From Virgibacillus ihumii (GTDB lineage: Bacteria > Bacillota > Bacilli > Bacillales > Amphibacillaceae), in the NCBI RefSeq assembly GCF_902726655.1, contig NZ_CACVAN010000001.1, positions 3,720,001-3,784,000 on the forward strand: 64,000 nucleotides of DNA, read 5' to 3'. The notes under the pieces were generated by a model. The model had not been told where the DNA came from. It ran no database searches and worked only from the letters and a program-made list of their open reading frames with translations. A program made the position numbers and the translations under genes. Positions 18,578 through 27,465 of the stretch are shown here, piece by piece (position 1 is the first letter of the stretch; each line of letters starts with the position of its first letter).

Positions 18578-18688
18578 ATGAGTGAAAAATATGGAAACAA
18601 CTTTGCGCTGATTGTCGTGTTGTTTATTTTGCTGATCATTGTTGGTACCGCTTATATGGGTGGCGGCTACGGTTACGGCGGCTACTAA
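18578..18688 (+). CDS. YjcZ-family sporulation peptide
   Basis: 36 residues, ribosome site GTAGGAGGG. One hydrophobic helix [19 protein letters not shown] is followed by a Gly/Tyr tail GGGYGYGGY. This is the hallmark of the YjcZ family of tiny membrane-associated spore proteins in Bacillaceae, made in the mother cell or forespore. Too short for most gene finders. Bounded by its own terminator and possibly a sigma-K promoter. Confidence 0.85.
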   Translation: MSEKYGNNFALIVVLFILLIIVGTAYMGGGYGYGGY

Positions 18689-18692
18689 TTCA

Positions 18693-18730
18693 AAAAATGC
18701 AGGGAGGCAGAAGCTTCTCTGCATTTTTTT
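18693..18730 (+). terminator. Terminator of the YjcZ-type gene
   Basis: AAAATGCAG pairs with CTGCATTTT, followed by further T residues. Confidence 0.75.
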
Positions 18731-18910
18731 GAAGATAGGAAATGAAGACATTCACCCTAAAGCATGGCGAGGTTCAGATTTTCCAACTTTAGAGGTGTCA
18801 CGATATATTCCGGAGTATTTCCCAATTTACTGACTCTCATTTTGCCCTGGATTTATGATACACTTTATGGTGAGACTACTTGTGAAGCTTTGTTGAAAGG
18901 AAGTTAGAGG

Positions 18911-19663
18911 ATGATAACACGTAAAAGTAAACGCGAAATTGAAAAAATGCAGACAGCGGGTGATTTGCTTGTAAAGTGTCATAAAGAAATTGCTAAAATG
19001 ATTAAACCCGGGATTACGACGATGGAAATTGATTCATTTGTCGAGAAGTATTTGGCTGAGCATGGTGCAACCCCGGAGCAAAAAGGATTCAGCGGGTATC
19101 CATATGCGATTTGTGCCTCCATCAATGATGAAATCTGTCATGGTTTCCCTCGCGAAGAAAAGCTGCAGGATGGTGACATCGTCACGATTGATATGGTGGT
19201 GAATCTGAACGGTGGCCTGGCAGATTCCGCCTGGACATATGCTGTCGGAAATATTGATGAAAAAGGTAAGGAACTGCTGGAAGTTTCAAAAATTGCACTT
19301 GATAAAGGAATTGAGCAGGCCCAGGCAGGGAGCAGAATTGGTGATATCGGACATGCCATTCAGACGTATGCTGAAGGGGAAGGTTTCTCCGTCGTACGTG
19401 ATTTTACCGGGCATGGAATCGGACCGACCATCCATGAGGATCCGCACATCCCGCATTTCGGACTGCCAAATAAGGGTGTCCGGCTGAAAGAGGGAATGGT
19501 CATCACGATCGAACCGATGATCAACGAAGGAAAATGGCAAAGTAAAATGGACTCCAATAATTGGACAGCGCGTACGGTGGATAAAAGCCGTTCCGCACAG
19601 TATGAACATACTGTGATTATCACTAAAGATGGTCCGGTATTGACGACAGATCAGGACACCTAA
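18911..19663 (+). CDS. map: Methionine aminopeptidase, type I
   Basis: 250 residues, like the second B. subtilis MetAP (YflG, MapB). Removes N-terminal Met from nascent proteins. Metal ligands visible: Asp in TIDMVVNLNGGLADSAW (two), His in FTGHGIGPTIHEDPHIPH, Glu in TIEPM and Glu in QYEHT. Standing alone rather than in the ribosomal-protein operon fits the YflG-type paralogue. Ribosome site GTTAGAGG. Confidence 0.93.
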   Translation: MITRKSKREIEKMQTAGDLLVKCHKEIAKMIKPGITTMEIDSFVEKYLAEHGATPEQKGFSGYPYAICASINDEICHGFPREEKLQDGDIVTIDMVVNLNGGLADSAWTYAVGNIDEKGKELLEVSKIALDKGIEQAQAGSRIGDIGHAIQTYAEGEGFSVVRDFTGHGIGPTIHEDPHIPHFGLPNKGVRLKEGMVITIEPMINEGKWQSKMDSNNWTARTVDKSRSAQYEHTVIITKDGPVLTTDQDT

Positions 19664-19728
19664 AATAATTCTGAATTCATATCCCGGGAACAGCTCTTTT
19701 TTTGAGTAAAGTACGTGATATGAGAGGC

Positions 19729-19790
19729 AGCCGAGAATATGAGAACTCGGGAGAAAAATGCTTAAACTCGGGAGAGCACTCACCGAGATA
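19729..19790. repeat. Irregular array of CGRGAG motifs
   Basis: GCCGAGAA, CTCGGGAGA, CTCGGGAGA and ACCGAGAT recur with 16, 21 and 15 nt spacing in the map-nhaC convergent gap. Related in style to the 21-nt arrays but irregular; weakly supported. Confidence 0.3.
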
Positions 19791-19810
19791 AATGAAACCG
19801 AACAATCAGT

Positions 19811-19840
19811 AAAAAATCCCCTTGGCCGTAGGGGATTTTT
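19811..19840. terminator. Bidirectional terminator between map and the NhaC-type gene
   Basis: AAAAATCCCC (19812-19821) and GGGGATTTTT (19831-19840) form a 10-bp stem flanked by A and T runs, usable in both directions. Confidence 0.85.
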
Positions 19841-19875
19841 GATGATAAATGGGAAATTTTCACTTCTGTTTTGTA

Positions 19876-21237
19876 TTACTGCAACGCTTTTCCGCCAAAG
19901 ATAATCGTTATGATGGGACTCAGCAGGCAGAAAAAGGCAAATGGCAAATATGTCAGGACTGGTACCCCTAGAACATCCGTGATAAAGACACCACACACAC
20001 TCCATGGAACGAGCGGATTAATGACGGTACCTGCATCCTCAAGTGTTCTGGACAGGACTTTATTTGGCAATCGGGCTTTTTGGTATAATCCTTTGTATGT
20101 TTCACCAGTCAGCATGATGGAAAGGTACTGTTCACCGATGAACACATTTACCCCAATAGCTGTTGCTGCTGTTGAGACGATGATTGACCGTATGCTTTGC
20201 AGCTTTTCCTGAAAGGCGTATAGTATGGAAGGAACAATTCCAGTCACAAACAATAAGCCACCAAAGCCCAGAGCCAAAATCACTAATGAGATAGTGAAAA
20301 GCATGCTATTGATACCGCCTTTGGTCAGCAAACTATTGACCGGTTCAAAATTGGTTGTCGCGGTGTACCCGTTAAACCAGGTGAACCAGATGTCAGACCA
20401 GGCAAGTCCACTTGTTATTCCTGCTAATATCGTTGCCGCCAAACTGCTGATTGCCAGCGAGATAAAAGCTGGTATTTTTAAAAAGGTAACAATTACCAGA
20501 ATAATGAGCGGGATCCACGATGTCCAGTGAATCAATCCTGTCTCTGCCAATGATGATTTATACGATGCAAGATTTTGGATTGATGTCGCTTCATCGGGTG
20601 ATAAGATGCCAAACAAAATAAACGAAATGATAAAAGCCGGAATAGTAGTCAGGCTCATGTGTTTAATGTGATCAAATAAATCAACCTGAACAATTGATGA
20701 TGCAAGGTTGGTTGTATCAGACAACGGAGACATTTTGTCCCCGAAGAAGGCTCCGGACACAATTGCCCCGGCTGTAATTGCCATTGATGCATCCATCGCT
20801 CCGGCCATCCCGATAAACGCCACACCAATCGTTGCTGTAGTGGTTAATGAGCTGCCAAGCGACACACCTGCCAGTGCAGTTACTGTAAAAACTACCGCAT
20901 AAAACCATGTACCGCCAATGACTGAAAATCCGGTGTCAATCAGCACTGGAATTGTACCGCTGATTATCCAGCTGCTGATCAGTACACCAATGAGCAAAAA
21001 CAGAAAGATTGCGCCCATGCCTGATCTTGCACCTGCCGTCATACCTTCCTCCAAGTCTTTGAAAGTAATTCCTTTTATCAGTCCATACAGAACGAGCAGG
21101 AATATCGCAATTAGAATCGGAATATGCGGGGATGTTCCCAAACTAATGATAAAATAACTGATAAGGCCAATTGTAATAATAAGGAATAAAATGGATTCAA
21201 TTAATGGTGGATTATGTTTTGGGCTTATTGGAAACAT
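19876..21237 (-). CDS. NhaC-family carrier (YheL-like), predicted tyrosine transporter
   Basis: 453 residues, about eleven to twelve membrane spans. NhaC-family segments include SLGSSLTTTATIGVAFIGMA and GAFFGDKMSPLSDTTNLAS. NhaC proteins exchange Na+ and H+, sometimes with an organic acid (MleN). Here a T-box leader whose specifier reads TAC (Tyr) precedes the gene. Comparative T-box studies have assigned yheL-type genes to the tyrosine regulon and proposed tyrosine transport. So sodium-coupled tyrosine uptake is likelier than pH homeostasis; this is inferred from regulation. AGGAGG precedes the ATG. Confidence 0.82.
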   Translation of the reverse strand: MFPISPKHNPPLIESILFLIITIGLISYFIISLGTSPHIPILIAIFLLVLYGLIKGITFKDLEEGMTAGARSGMGAIFLFLLIGVLISSWIISGTIPVLIDTGFSVIGGTWFYAVVFTVTALAGVSLGSSLTTTATIGVAFIGMAGAMDASMAITAGAIVSGAFFGDKMSPLSDTTNLASSIVQVDLFDHIKHMSLTTIPAFIISFILFGILSPDEATSIQNLASYKSSLAETGLIHWTSWIPLIILVIVTFLKIPAFISLAISSLAATILAGITSGLAWSDIWFTWFNGYTATTNFEPVNSLLTKGGINSMLFTISLVILALGFGGLLFVTGIVPSILYAFQEKLQSIRSIIVSTAATAIGVNVFIGEQYLSIMLTGETYKGLYQKARLPNKVLSRTLEDAGTVINPLVPWSVCGVFITDVLGVPVLTYLPFAFFCLLSPIITIIFGGKALQ

Positions 21238-21495
21238 GCGCTTCCCCTCCTGTTGTACAAATTAAAAAAAGCCTCGTCCCTTAATAGGGACGAAGCATTC
21301 ACTCCGCGTTACCACCCTGATTGATGAGCACATTGTAAATCTGCAGGCTCATCCGCTTCATAAAGCAATCCGATAAACCGAATGAGTAATTCAAAATAGA
21401 TCTGCCAGAGCTTGCACCAGCCACTCTGTCTCTTTATACTGCAGGATATATTTCTACTTCGCATTCCCGGACAGGATATTCAGTTCAAAATATTA
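21238..21495 (-). promoter_or_regulatory. T-box riboswitch (probable Tyr specifier)
   Basis: On the minus strand: a Stem I with GTAGA S-turn-like sequence, GGCTGGTGCAAGC-like distal part and specifier loop TGAATTACT, where TAC at 21388-21386 sits one base after GAA as in known leaders. The conserved AGGGTGGTAACGCG (21318-21305) and a terminator (stem 21271-21296, T-run 21270-21264) follow. Uncharged tRNA-Tyr would favour antitermination. Confidence 0.88.
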
Positions 21496-21501
21496 ATTTT
21501 G

Positions 21502-21531
21502 ACTATACATGGTGCCTTACATGTTTGTCAA
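21502..21531 (-). promoter_or_regulatory. Sigma-A promoter of the T-box leader
   Basis: Minus-strand TTGACA (21531-21526), 18-nt spacer, TATAGT (21507-21502). Confidence 0.75.
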
Positions 21532-21554
21532 TATTTTTATAGAAATCAATCGTT

Positions 21555-21582
21555 TTGTAAAAATGCTTTTATAAGTTATAAT
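21555..21582 (+). promoter_or_regulatory. Promoter of azlCD
   Basis: TTGTAA (21555-21560), 16-nt spacer, TATAAT (21577-21582), 33 nt before the azlC ATG and divergent from the T-box promoter. Confidence 0.5.
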
Positions 21583-21614
21583 AATTTCAATTTTAAAATA
21601 GAGGTGACCAATAA

Positions 21615-22340
21615 ATGACAATGCATGCAGCAGAGAAAAAGATATCGCCTTCTATACATATGATTCGAAGAGGAATTGCGGTTGGTTTTCCCATTATGCT
21701 TGGTTATTTGCCGATTGCGATTACATATGGGGTTCTTGCTAAACAAGCTGGAATGTCATTGACTGAATTAACATTGATGAGTGTGCTTGTGTTTGCTGGA
21801 GCAAGCCAGTTTATGGGAGCGAATATGATCGCTGTCGGTGCAAGTGCACTGGAAATTATTGTCGCAACGTTTGTTCTTAATTTCCGTCATTTTGTGATGA
21901 GTTTGTCGTTTATGAATCGTTTAAGGGAGATTGGACTAAAGTGGAAACTTCCTTTATCATTGGGACTAACAGATGAAACGTTTGCAGTATCTTCTCTGCA
22001 TCCAAAAGAAGCCAGGATGGAAAAAGGTCCATTATTTTACACAGCACTTATTTTAACAGCATATTTTTCCTGGATTTTCGGGTCGTTTCTTGGGGGAGTC
22101 CTTGGTGAAATCATTCCGAAGCAACTGAGTCAGAGCATGGGAATTGCGCTATATGCAATGTTCATTGGTCTGCTTGTTCCATCTGTTAAAAAAGAGTTGC
22201 GAATCGGATTAATCGCGGTGATTGCGATGCTCATCAATGCCATATGCAGTCAATTTATGAGCAGCGGTTGGGCGATTGTATTCGGTACTGTTCTGGGCGG
22301 TTTGAGCGGTGTTTTTCTGCTGAAGGAGGAACAATCATGA
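21615..22340 (+). CDS. azlC: AzlC-family amino acid exporter, large subunit
   Basis: 241 residues. AzlC hallmark near the start: GFPIMLGYLPIAITYGVLA and FAGASQFM, then LNFRHFVMSLS. Seven to eight membrane spans. AzlC with AzlD forms a branched-chain amino acid (and analogue) exporter. The gene overlaps azlD by 4 nt (ATGA) and lies divergent from the T-box-controlled carrier. GAGGTGACC serves as ribosome site. Confidence 0.87.
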   Translation: MTMHAAEKKISPSIHMIRRGIAVGFPIMLGYLPIAITYGVLAKQAGMSLTELTLMSVLVFAGASQFMGANMIAVGASALEIIVATFVLNFRHFVMSLSFMNRLREIGLKWKLPLSLGLTDETFAVSSLHPKEARMEKGPLFYTALILTAYFSWIFGSFLGGVLGEIIPKQLSQSMGIALYAMFIGLLVPSVKKELRIGLIAVIAMLINAICSQFMSSGWAIVFGTVLGGLSGVFLLKEEQS

Positions 22341-22630
22341 TATTTGTGATCATAGTTGGTATGGCACTTGTGACCATGATTCCAAGAGCAATCCCTGTGT
22401 TTATTGTCGATAAGCTGCAGTTTCATGACTGGGTAAACCGCTGGCTGAATGCCATTCCATTTGCAGCGCTGGGAGCACTGATTTTCCCGGGAATTCTAAG
22501 CGTGAAGCCGGATCAGCCCTATATCGGTCTGCTTGGCGGATTAGCGGCAGCCATCTTGGCATACTTGGGATTAAATGTTGTGTTGGCGGTAACCGGAGCA
22601 ATCATTACCGTTTTTCTTTTCAGTATGTAA
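22337..22630 (+). CDS. azlD: AzlD-family amino acid exporter, small subunit
   Basis: 97 residues from the ATG that overlaps the azlC stop (ATGA), with AAGGAGGA upstream. Three membrane spans; MIPRAIPVFIV and RWLNAIPFAALGALIFPGIL are AzlD-typical. A longer frame open upstream lies inside azlC and lacks a ribosome site. Functions only together with AzlC. Confidence 0.87.
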   Translation: MIFVIIVGMALVTMIPRAIPVFIVDKLQFHDWVNRWLNAIPFAALGALIFPGILSVKPDQPYIGLLGGLAAAILAYLGLNVVLAVTGAIITVFLFSM

Positions 22631-22663
22631 ACAGAGAGATTGATTTTTTCAGGGGGTACGAAG

Positions 22664-23194
22664 ATGTTTACAGTTCGAAAAGCTTGTTATGAGGATGCAG
22701 CTGCGATCGCGGATATTCATGTCAGCAGCTGGAAGAGCACGTACACAGATTTACTTGAAGAAAAAGATTTATCAAATATGACATATGAAAATCGCCGGGC
22801 ACTCTGGGAAACCGTGCTGCGGATACAGAAAAAAGAACAGCTGACATTTGTTATTCAAAATGAGGAGAAGATTGTCGGTTTTATATCGGGCGGGCCGGAA
22901 CGCACGAAAAACTTCAACTACGACAGTGAGATTTACACGATATATTTATTGGATGAATTCCAAAAGTACGGTCTAGGTACAAGATTGCTGAAAATATTTA
23001 GTGAAGGAATGAAAAATCTTGGCTACCAGTCGCTTATGGTGTGGATTTTGAAACAAAATCCCTCCAGTCGATTTTATGAGCGGTATGAGGCCCAGCCAGT
23101 TGGAGAAGAGGTTACAACAATCGGGGAGGGGACCTACCAGGAAACAGCATACGGCTGGAAAAATATCGACCAGTTGTTAAAAAATCTGCCTTAG
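22664..23194 (+). CDS. GNAT-family N-acetyltransferase
   Basis: 176 residues from the ATG behind AGGGGGTA. GNAT fold with the acetyl-CoA pyrophosphate loop YGLGTRLL near residues 107-114 and N-terminal IRKA-like strand (FTVRKACYEDAAAIADIHVSS). Resembles the small RimI-like acetyltransferases of bacilli with unknown acceptors. It follows azlD by 33 nt and could be co-transcribed. Its stop lies inside a bidirectional terminator. Confidence 0.8.
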   Translation: MFTVRKACYEDAAAIADIHVSSWKSTYTDLLEEKDLSNMTYENRRALWETVLRIQKKEQLTFVIQNEEKIVGFISGGPERTKNFNYDSEIYTIYLLDEFQKYGLGTRLLKIFSEGMKNLGYQSLMVWILKQNPSSRFYERYEAQPVGEEVTTIGEGTYQETAYGWKNIDQLLKNLP

Positions 23195-23210
23195 GGAAGG
23201 CAGATTTTTT
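23179..23210. terminator. Bidirectional terminator between the GNAT and CDF genes
   Basis: AAAAATCTGCC and GGCAGATTTTT form an 11-bp stem that includes the GNAT stop codon. Confidence 0.85.
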
Positions 23211-24075
23211 ATTCATACGGCTCGATATGGATTTGTGCATACGTAATGTTGTGTTTTTTTCGCAACAGTGTTTCAATTTGTTCGGTTATTGCATGGCTTT
23301 CCCTGACATTCAGCTCGGGATTGACCAGAATGGTGACATCTATAAATTCCTGATTGCCATGGATTCTTCCTTTGACATCAACCACCTTTTTGACACCCTG
23401 CACTTTGCTGATACTTCCGGTTATACGGCTGATCTGCCTTTTATCAAATCCGTCGGTTAACGTGTGGGTCGAATCTACGAAAATATCCCACGCCGTTTTG
23501 CAAATGATGATTCCGACAATGAGACCTGCAAGCGGGTCCAGCCAGAACAACCCGAATTGTGCGCCTATTATCCCGATAAATGCACCAATACTTACCAGTG
23601 CATCGGAACGGTTATCCTGGGCAGCCGCATATAGTGAACTGCTGCCAACTTTTGCAGCTAATGATCTATTATAGCGATAAACTACATACATGATTAGTGC
23701 GCCGCCGAGTGCGGTCCAGGCTGTCAGCATATCAGGATCAGTCATTTCCTGTGTCATGATTTTGCTGAAGGTATCCACAATCACCTGAAATCCGACCATG
23801 GTCATGATAAACGCTGCGAACAGGGAGGCGACTGTCTCAGCGCGGTAGTGTCCGTAATGATGGTCTTCATCCGGAGGTTTTCGTGATATTTTCAATCCAA
23901 TCAGAACAGCTATCGAGGCGACCACGTCTGTCAAATTGTTTAACCCATCAGCACGTAATGCCGCAGAGCTGCCAACGTAAGCCACAAGCAGCTTGACAAC
24001 AGAAAGAATGATGTATGCAAAAATACTGACCCATGCACCCTTTTCTCCGCGTTTTAAATTATCTGCATGATCCAT
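23209..24075 (-). CDS. CDF-family metal exporter with Mn-type site (MneS/YeaB-like)
   Basis: 288 residues from the ATG preceded by TTGGAGG at 8 nt; a longer in-frame extension (GTG at 24144) lacks a convincing ribosome site. Six spans and a C-terminal cytoplasmic domain. The transport site pairs NNLTD in span 2 (NxxxD) with DNRSD in span 5 (DxxxD), the pattern of manganese-transporting CDF proteins, rather than the His-containing zinc pattern. B. subtilis MneS has similar length. Metal efflux under Mn excess is therefore likely; iron cannot be excluded. Confidence 0.85.
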   Translation of the reverse strand: MDHADNLKRGEKGAWVSIFAYIILSVVKLLVAYVGSSAALRADGLNNLTDVVASIAVLIGLKISRKPPDEDHHYGHYRAETVASLFAAFIMTMVGFQVIVDTFSKIMTQEMTDPDMLTAWTALGGALIMYVVYRYNRSLAAKVGSSSLYAAAQDNRSDALVSIGAFIGIIGAQFGLFWLDPLAGLIVGIIICKTAWDIFVDSTHTLTDGFDKRQISRITGSISKVQGVKKVVDVKGRIHGNQEFIDVTILVNPELNVRESHAITEQIETLLRKKHNITYAQIHIEPYE

Positions 24076-24485
24076 ATTCGGAGCCTCCAATTTGTACACT
24101 TGAAAAAATCGTTTAGCAGCATTTGTCATGTCCAATTTCAGCACCCATCAATCTGCACTAAATACTAGGGCACTTGTGCTTTTAATTATTGCAAACTTTT
24201 TGGCTGCAATGATTACAGCTATAACAGTCTATCAGAGGGATCAGTGATAAGTCCAGAGCAACCTTTAAGCGTACATTCAATTGTATTGATCATGTATAAT
24301 CAAGTTTCATTTGACCAATAAAATAAAAAAGTAACAATAAGAATAAATAATAACAGGTGGTGAATAGTAAATCTCAGCAGCTATTTTAAATCGAAGGAAA
24401 GAAAGTAAGAATAACTTTCTTTCTGCATAATTGCAGCCAAGGCTTTGTGATAAGCCAAGTTTTCTAATGAAGGATGGGTCTTTAA
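24076..24485. other. 410-nt gap between the CDF and MFS genes
   Basis: AT-rich, no supported gene. It holds the 5' leader of the CDF gene, an isolated TATAAT (24295-24300) facing the MFS gene without a good -35, and one copy of the interspersed two-hairpin element (24396-24467) directly before the MFS start. No manganese riboswitch of the yybP-ykoY type was recognised. Confidence 0.6.
24396..24467 (+). repeat. Interspersed two-hairpin element, copy R1
   Basis: Hairpin 1: AAAGAAAGT / ACTTTCTTT. Then TTGCAGCCAA, hairpin 2 GGCTT-tgtgat-AAGCC and the common 3' end CCAAGTTTTCTAA. It ends 18 nt before the MFS ATG. Confidence 0.75.
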
Positions 24486-25706
24486 ATGATGAATCAGGGT
24501 GAAACGAGACAGGATTCACACGAGAAACGCTTGGCAATTATTTCATTGTCATCCATACCATTAATTATGACATTGGGAAATTCCATGCTGATTCCTATTT
24601 TGCCTGTGATGGAAACGGAACTGGATATTTCCAAGCTTCAGTCCAGTTATATTATAACGGTATATTCGATTGTTGCTATTTTCTTCATTCCATTGGCAGG
24701 TTTTTTATCTGATCGATTCGGACGAAAAAAGGTGATTATCCCTTCACTTATTATTACAGGGGCAGGCGGACTAGTGGCCGGATGGGCATCGTACAGTATG
24801 AGCGATCCATTTATATGGATTTTAATTGGAAGAATATTACAGGGGATTGGAGCATCCGGGGCCTCACCGATTGTATTACCGTTGGTCGGTGATATTTTTC
24901 GTGATGATAAAGAAGCCAGTGCTACGCTAGGTATAATCGAAACGTCCAATACTGTCGGGAAAGTGTTAAGTCCGATATTAGGTGCTGCCCTTGCTGCAGT
25001 GGTCTGGTTTTTACCATTCTTTTCGATTCCGGTTTTTTGTGTGGTTTCTGTTCTTCTTGTAGGTTTTTTGGTAAAAAATAAAAATAATAATGAAGAACAT
25101 ACCAATTTTCATGAATATTGCCAGTTAGCAAAGGATGCCTTCAAAGAACACGGGAAATGGTTATGTTCGGTTTTTTTTATTGGTGCAATTCTGATGTTTA
25201 TTTTATTCGGTTTTCTTTTTTATTTATCCAGTATTCTTGAAGAGAAATATGATTACAAAGGCATTTGGAAAGGGTTGCTGCTTGCCGTTCCATTGCTGGC
25301 TTTGTCAATAGCATCATTTATTACCGGCCGAAAAATTGAGGATAATCTGGTTAAGATGAAGTGGATTACATTTATTGGCATTATTCTGACTGGCTGCTCT
25401 GTGGCTGTTATTCCATTCATGGATCATCCGGTATACTTGTTAACGATTTTTTTAATTTGCGGAACAGGAATCGGGATGGGATTACCATGTCTGGATGCCC
25501 TCATAACGGAAAGCATGAAAAAAAATGTACGTGGTGTGATCACATCCATCTACAGTGCAATGCGTTTTATCGGTGTTGCAGCCGGGCCACCGGTTATTGC
25601 ATTGATGATGGAGGAAAATATTATCTGGATGGTCAGTTTGCTCACAATTTTTGCGCTGGGAGCGGGTTTTCTTGCTTATCGCGGCATTAAACCTGAATCA
25701 AATTAA
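24486..25706 (+). CDS. MFS transporter, DHA1 multidrug-type
   Basis: 406 residues, twelve membrane spans. The DHA1 motif A loop GFLSDRFGRKK lies between spans 2 and 3, and GRILQGIGASGASPIV is motif C-like. A proton-antiport drug or metabolite exporter is the expected function; substrate unknown. Two ATGs at 24486 and 24489; the ribosome site AAGGATGGG is moderate. The leader contains the repeat copy R1 right before the start, which may influence expression. Confidence 0.82.
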   Translation: MMNQGETRQDSHEKRLAIISLSSIPLIMTLGNSMLIPILPVMETELDISKLQSSYIITVYSIVAIFFIPLAGFLSDRFGRKKVIIPSLIITGAGGLVAGWASYSMSDPFIWILIGRILQGIGASGASPIVLPLVGDIFRDDKEASATLGIIETSNTVGKVLSPILGAALAAVVWFLPFFSIPVFCVVSVLLVGFLVKNKNNNEEHTNFHEYCQLAKDAFKEHGKWLCSVFFIGAILMFILFGFLFYLSSILEEKYDYKGIWKGLLLAVPLLALSIASFITGRKIEDNLVKMKWITFIGIILTGCSVAVIPFMDHPVYLLTIFLICGTGIGMGLPCLDALITESMKKNVRGVITSIYSAMRFIGVAAGPPVIALMMEENIIWMVSLLTIFALGAGFLAYRGIKPESN

Positions 25707-25784
25707 TTCGGTTGGAAGTTTTTCCACTTGCAATTTTTCTAAAGATTTAGGATAATAGAAAAAAGGAACAAGGGGGCATGTTCC

Positions 25785-26018
25785 ATGAAAAAACAAAAAG
25801 TTGTCTATCGTTTCTTCCCATATCAGGGAGTAGAACTCCACGCCAAAAAAGAAATTCCATTTGAGCTGAAACTTTCATCACGATTATTACTGGATGAGAT
25901 TTGTTTCAACTGGAATAAGGAAAGATTGGAAAAAGAGATTAATTCGTCCATTGATGCCGGAAATAAAGAGGCATTTATTGGATTAAGTGAAAAATACAGA
26001 CATTATATCTGGGAATAA
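25785..26018 (+). CDS. Small IDEAL-domain protein
   Basis: 77 residues, ribosome site AAGGGGG. The C-terminal half (LLDEICFNWNKERLEKEINS then DAGNKEAFIGLSEKY) fits the IDEAL domain, a short helical motif in B. subtilis proteins such as YpiB and YqxJ-like proteins that often bind other proteins. The N-terminal half is a basic beta-rich segment. Function unknown. Terminated by its own hairpin. Confidence 0.65.
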   Translation: MKKQKVVYRFFPYQGVELHAKKEIPFELKLSSRLLLDEICFNWNKERLEKEINSSIDAGNKEAFIGLSEKYRHYIWE

Positions 26019-26024
26019 GTTATC

Positions 26025-26054
26025 AGCCTTACCTTGATCGGGTGAGGCTTTTTT
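26025..26054 (+). terminator. Terminator of the IDEAL-domain gene
   Basis: AGCCTTACC pairs with GGTGAGGCT, followed by TTTTT. Confidence 0.8.
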
Positions 26055-26121
26055 ACAGGAAAAATAAATAAGAATCAGTAAAAATTTGTTATGCTTATAT
26101 GGAAGGGGGAATGTAGCACTG

Positions 26122-27414
26122 ATGACGAAAAAGACAAAAATAAGCTGGATGATGTATGATTTCGGTAATTCAGCCTTTTCAACGACGATTATGGCAGCAG
26201 TTCTGCCGATTTTTTACTATGATGTTGCTGCAGCGGGTCTCGAAGAATCCCTGGCAACAAGTTACTGGGGATATTCACAGTCAATTGCAGTGTTGATAGT
26301 TGCTTTTATGGCCCCGTTTTTAGGTGCAATCAGTGACTTTTCAGCAGCGAAGAAAAAGTTTCTTCAATTCTTTGCTTTTATGGGGATTATTGCAAGTATC
26401 CTGCTGGCATTTGTGAATGAAGGAGAATACATATTTGCATCCATACTTCTTATCATCGGAACGATCGGCTTTTCAGGTGCCAACATCTTTTATGATGCTT
26501 TCTTGCCTGAAATAGCCGATGAAGATGAAATTGACAAAGTGTCGTCAAATGGATTTGCATTCGGTTATATTGGCGGTGGAGTGCTGTTGGCGATCAATCT
26601 GTTGATGATTTTGAAATATGACTGGTTCGGAATGCCAAACGCAACCATAGCGAGCCAGGTTTCTTTTGTGTCCGTAGGCGTATGGTGGTTTGTCTTTTCG
26701 CTCCCGCTTTTAAAAAATGTACACGAGGAGAAAAAGACAAAGATAAAACGGGATAAATCCTATGCGGCGATCGGGATCGGCAGGGTTACGACCACATTTA
26801 AGGAAATAAAACATTATAAGCACTTATTAATATTTCTGTTTGCTTTTTGGATGTACAATGACGGCATTTCAACCATCATTAAAATGGCAACAATCTACGG
26901 ACGCGATATTGGAATTGGCCAAAATGCTTTGATTGCAGCATTGCTGATTACACAATTTGTGGGCATTCCATGCACGGTTTTTTTTGGATGGCTGGCCAAA
27001 AAAATCACGCCGAAACGGGCACTTTATATTACCTTATACACCTATTTATTTATTGTAATACTTGGGTACTTTATGAATTCCGCATTGCATTTCTATATGC
27101 TGGCGATTTGTGTAGGCTTGGTTCAGGGAGGTGCACAGTCCTTGAGCAGATCTATCTTTGGCCGGATGGTACCGAAAAATAAACATGCCGAATTCTATGG
27201 CTTTTACGGAATTTCCTCTAAGTTTGCCGCTATTTTTGGACCATTTTTGTTTGCGCTCGTTGGGCAGCTGACCGGTTCAAGCAGACTGGGTATTGTTTCG
27301 CTTGTTGTCTTCTTTATCGGCGGAATTATTTTGCTTCGATTCGTCAATATTGAACAGGGCATGAAAGAAGCTCGGCGTCCTCAGACAGCTGAAGAAAGCA
27401 ACGTGTATGAATAG
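26122..27414 (+). CDS. UMF1-family (Atg22-like) MFS transporter, YxiO-like
   Basis: 430 residues, close to B. subtilis YxiO. The UMF1 hallmark MMYDFGNSAFSTTIMAA starts the protein. Twelve spans; the cytoplasmic loop between spans 6 and 7 is charged. The family includes yeast Atg22, a vacuolar amino acid effluxer; bacterial members have unknown substrates. GGAAGGGGG is the likely ribosome site, 12 nt from the ATG. Single gene with its own terminator. Confidence 0.82.
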   Translation: MTKKTKISWMMYDFGNSAFSTTIMAAVLPIFYYDVAAAGLEESLATSYWGYSQSIAVLIVAFMAPFLGAISDFSAAKKKFLQFFAFMGIIASILLAFVNEGEYIFASILLIIGTIGFSGANIFYDAFLPEIADEDEIDKVSSNGFAFGYIGGGVLLAINLLMILKYDWFGMPNATIASQVSFVSVGVWWFVFSLPLLKNVHEEKKTKIKRDKSYAAIGIGRVTTTFKEIKHYKHLLIFLFAFWMYNDGISTIIKMATIYGRDIGIGQNALIAALLITQFVGIPCTVFFGWLAKKITPKRALYITLYTYLFIVILGYFMNSALHFYMLAICVGLVQGGAQSLSRSIFGRMVPKNKHAEFYGFYGISSKFAAIFGPFLFALVGQLTGSSRLGIVSLVVFFIGGIILLRFVNIEQGMKEARRPQTAEESNVYE

Positions 27415-27422
27415 GATCTATC

Positions 27423-27460
27423 AAAGTCAGGATCTGTGTTGTGAGGTTCTGACTTTTGGT
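27423..27460 (+). terminator. Terminator of the UMF1 gene
   Basis: AAAGTCAGGATC pairs with GGTTCTGACTTT, followed by TGGTTTTT. Confidence 0.75.
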
Positions 27461-27465
27461 TTTTG

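Noticed and set aside
24076..24300. Manganese riboswitch before the CDF exporter
   Set aside because: The conserved yybP-ykoY loop sequences were not found.
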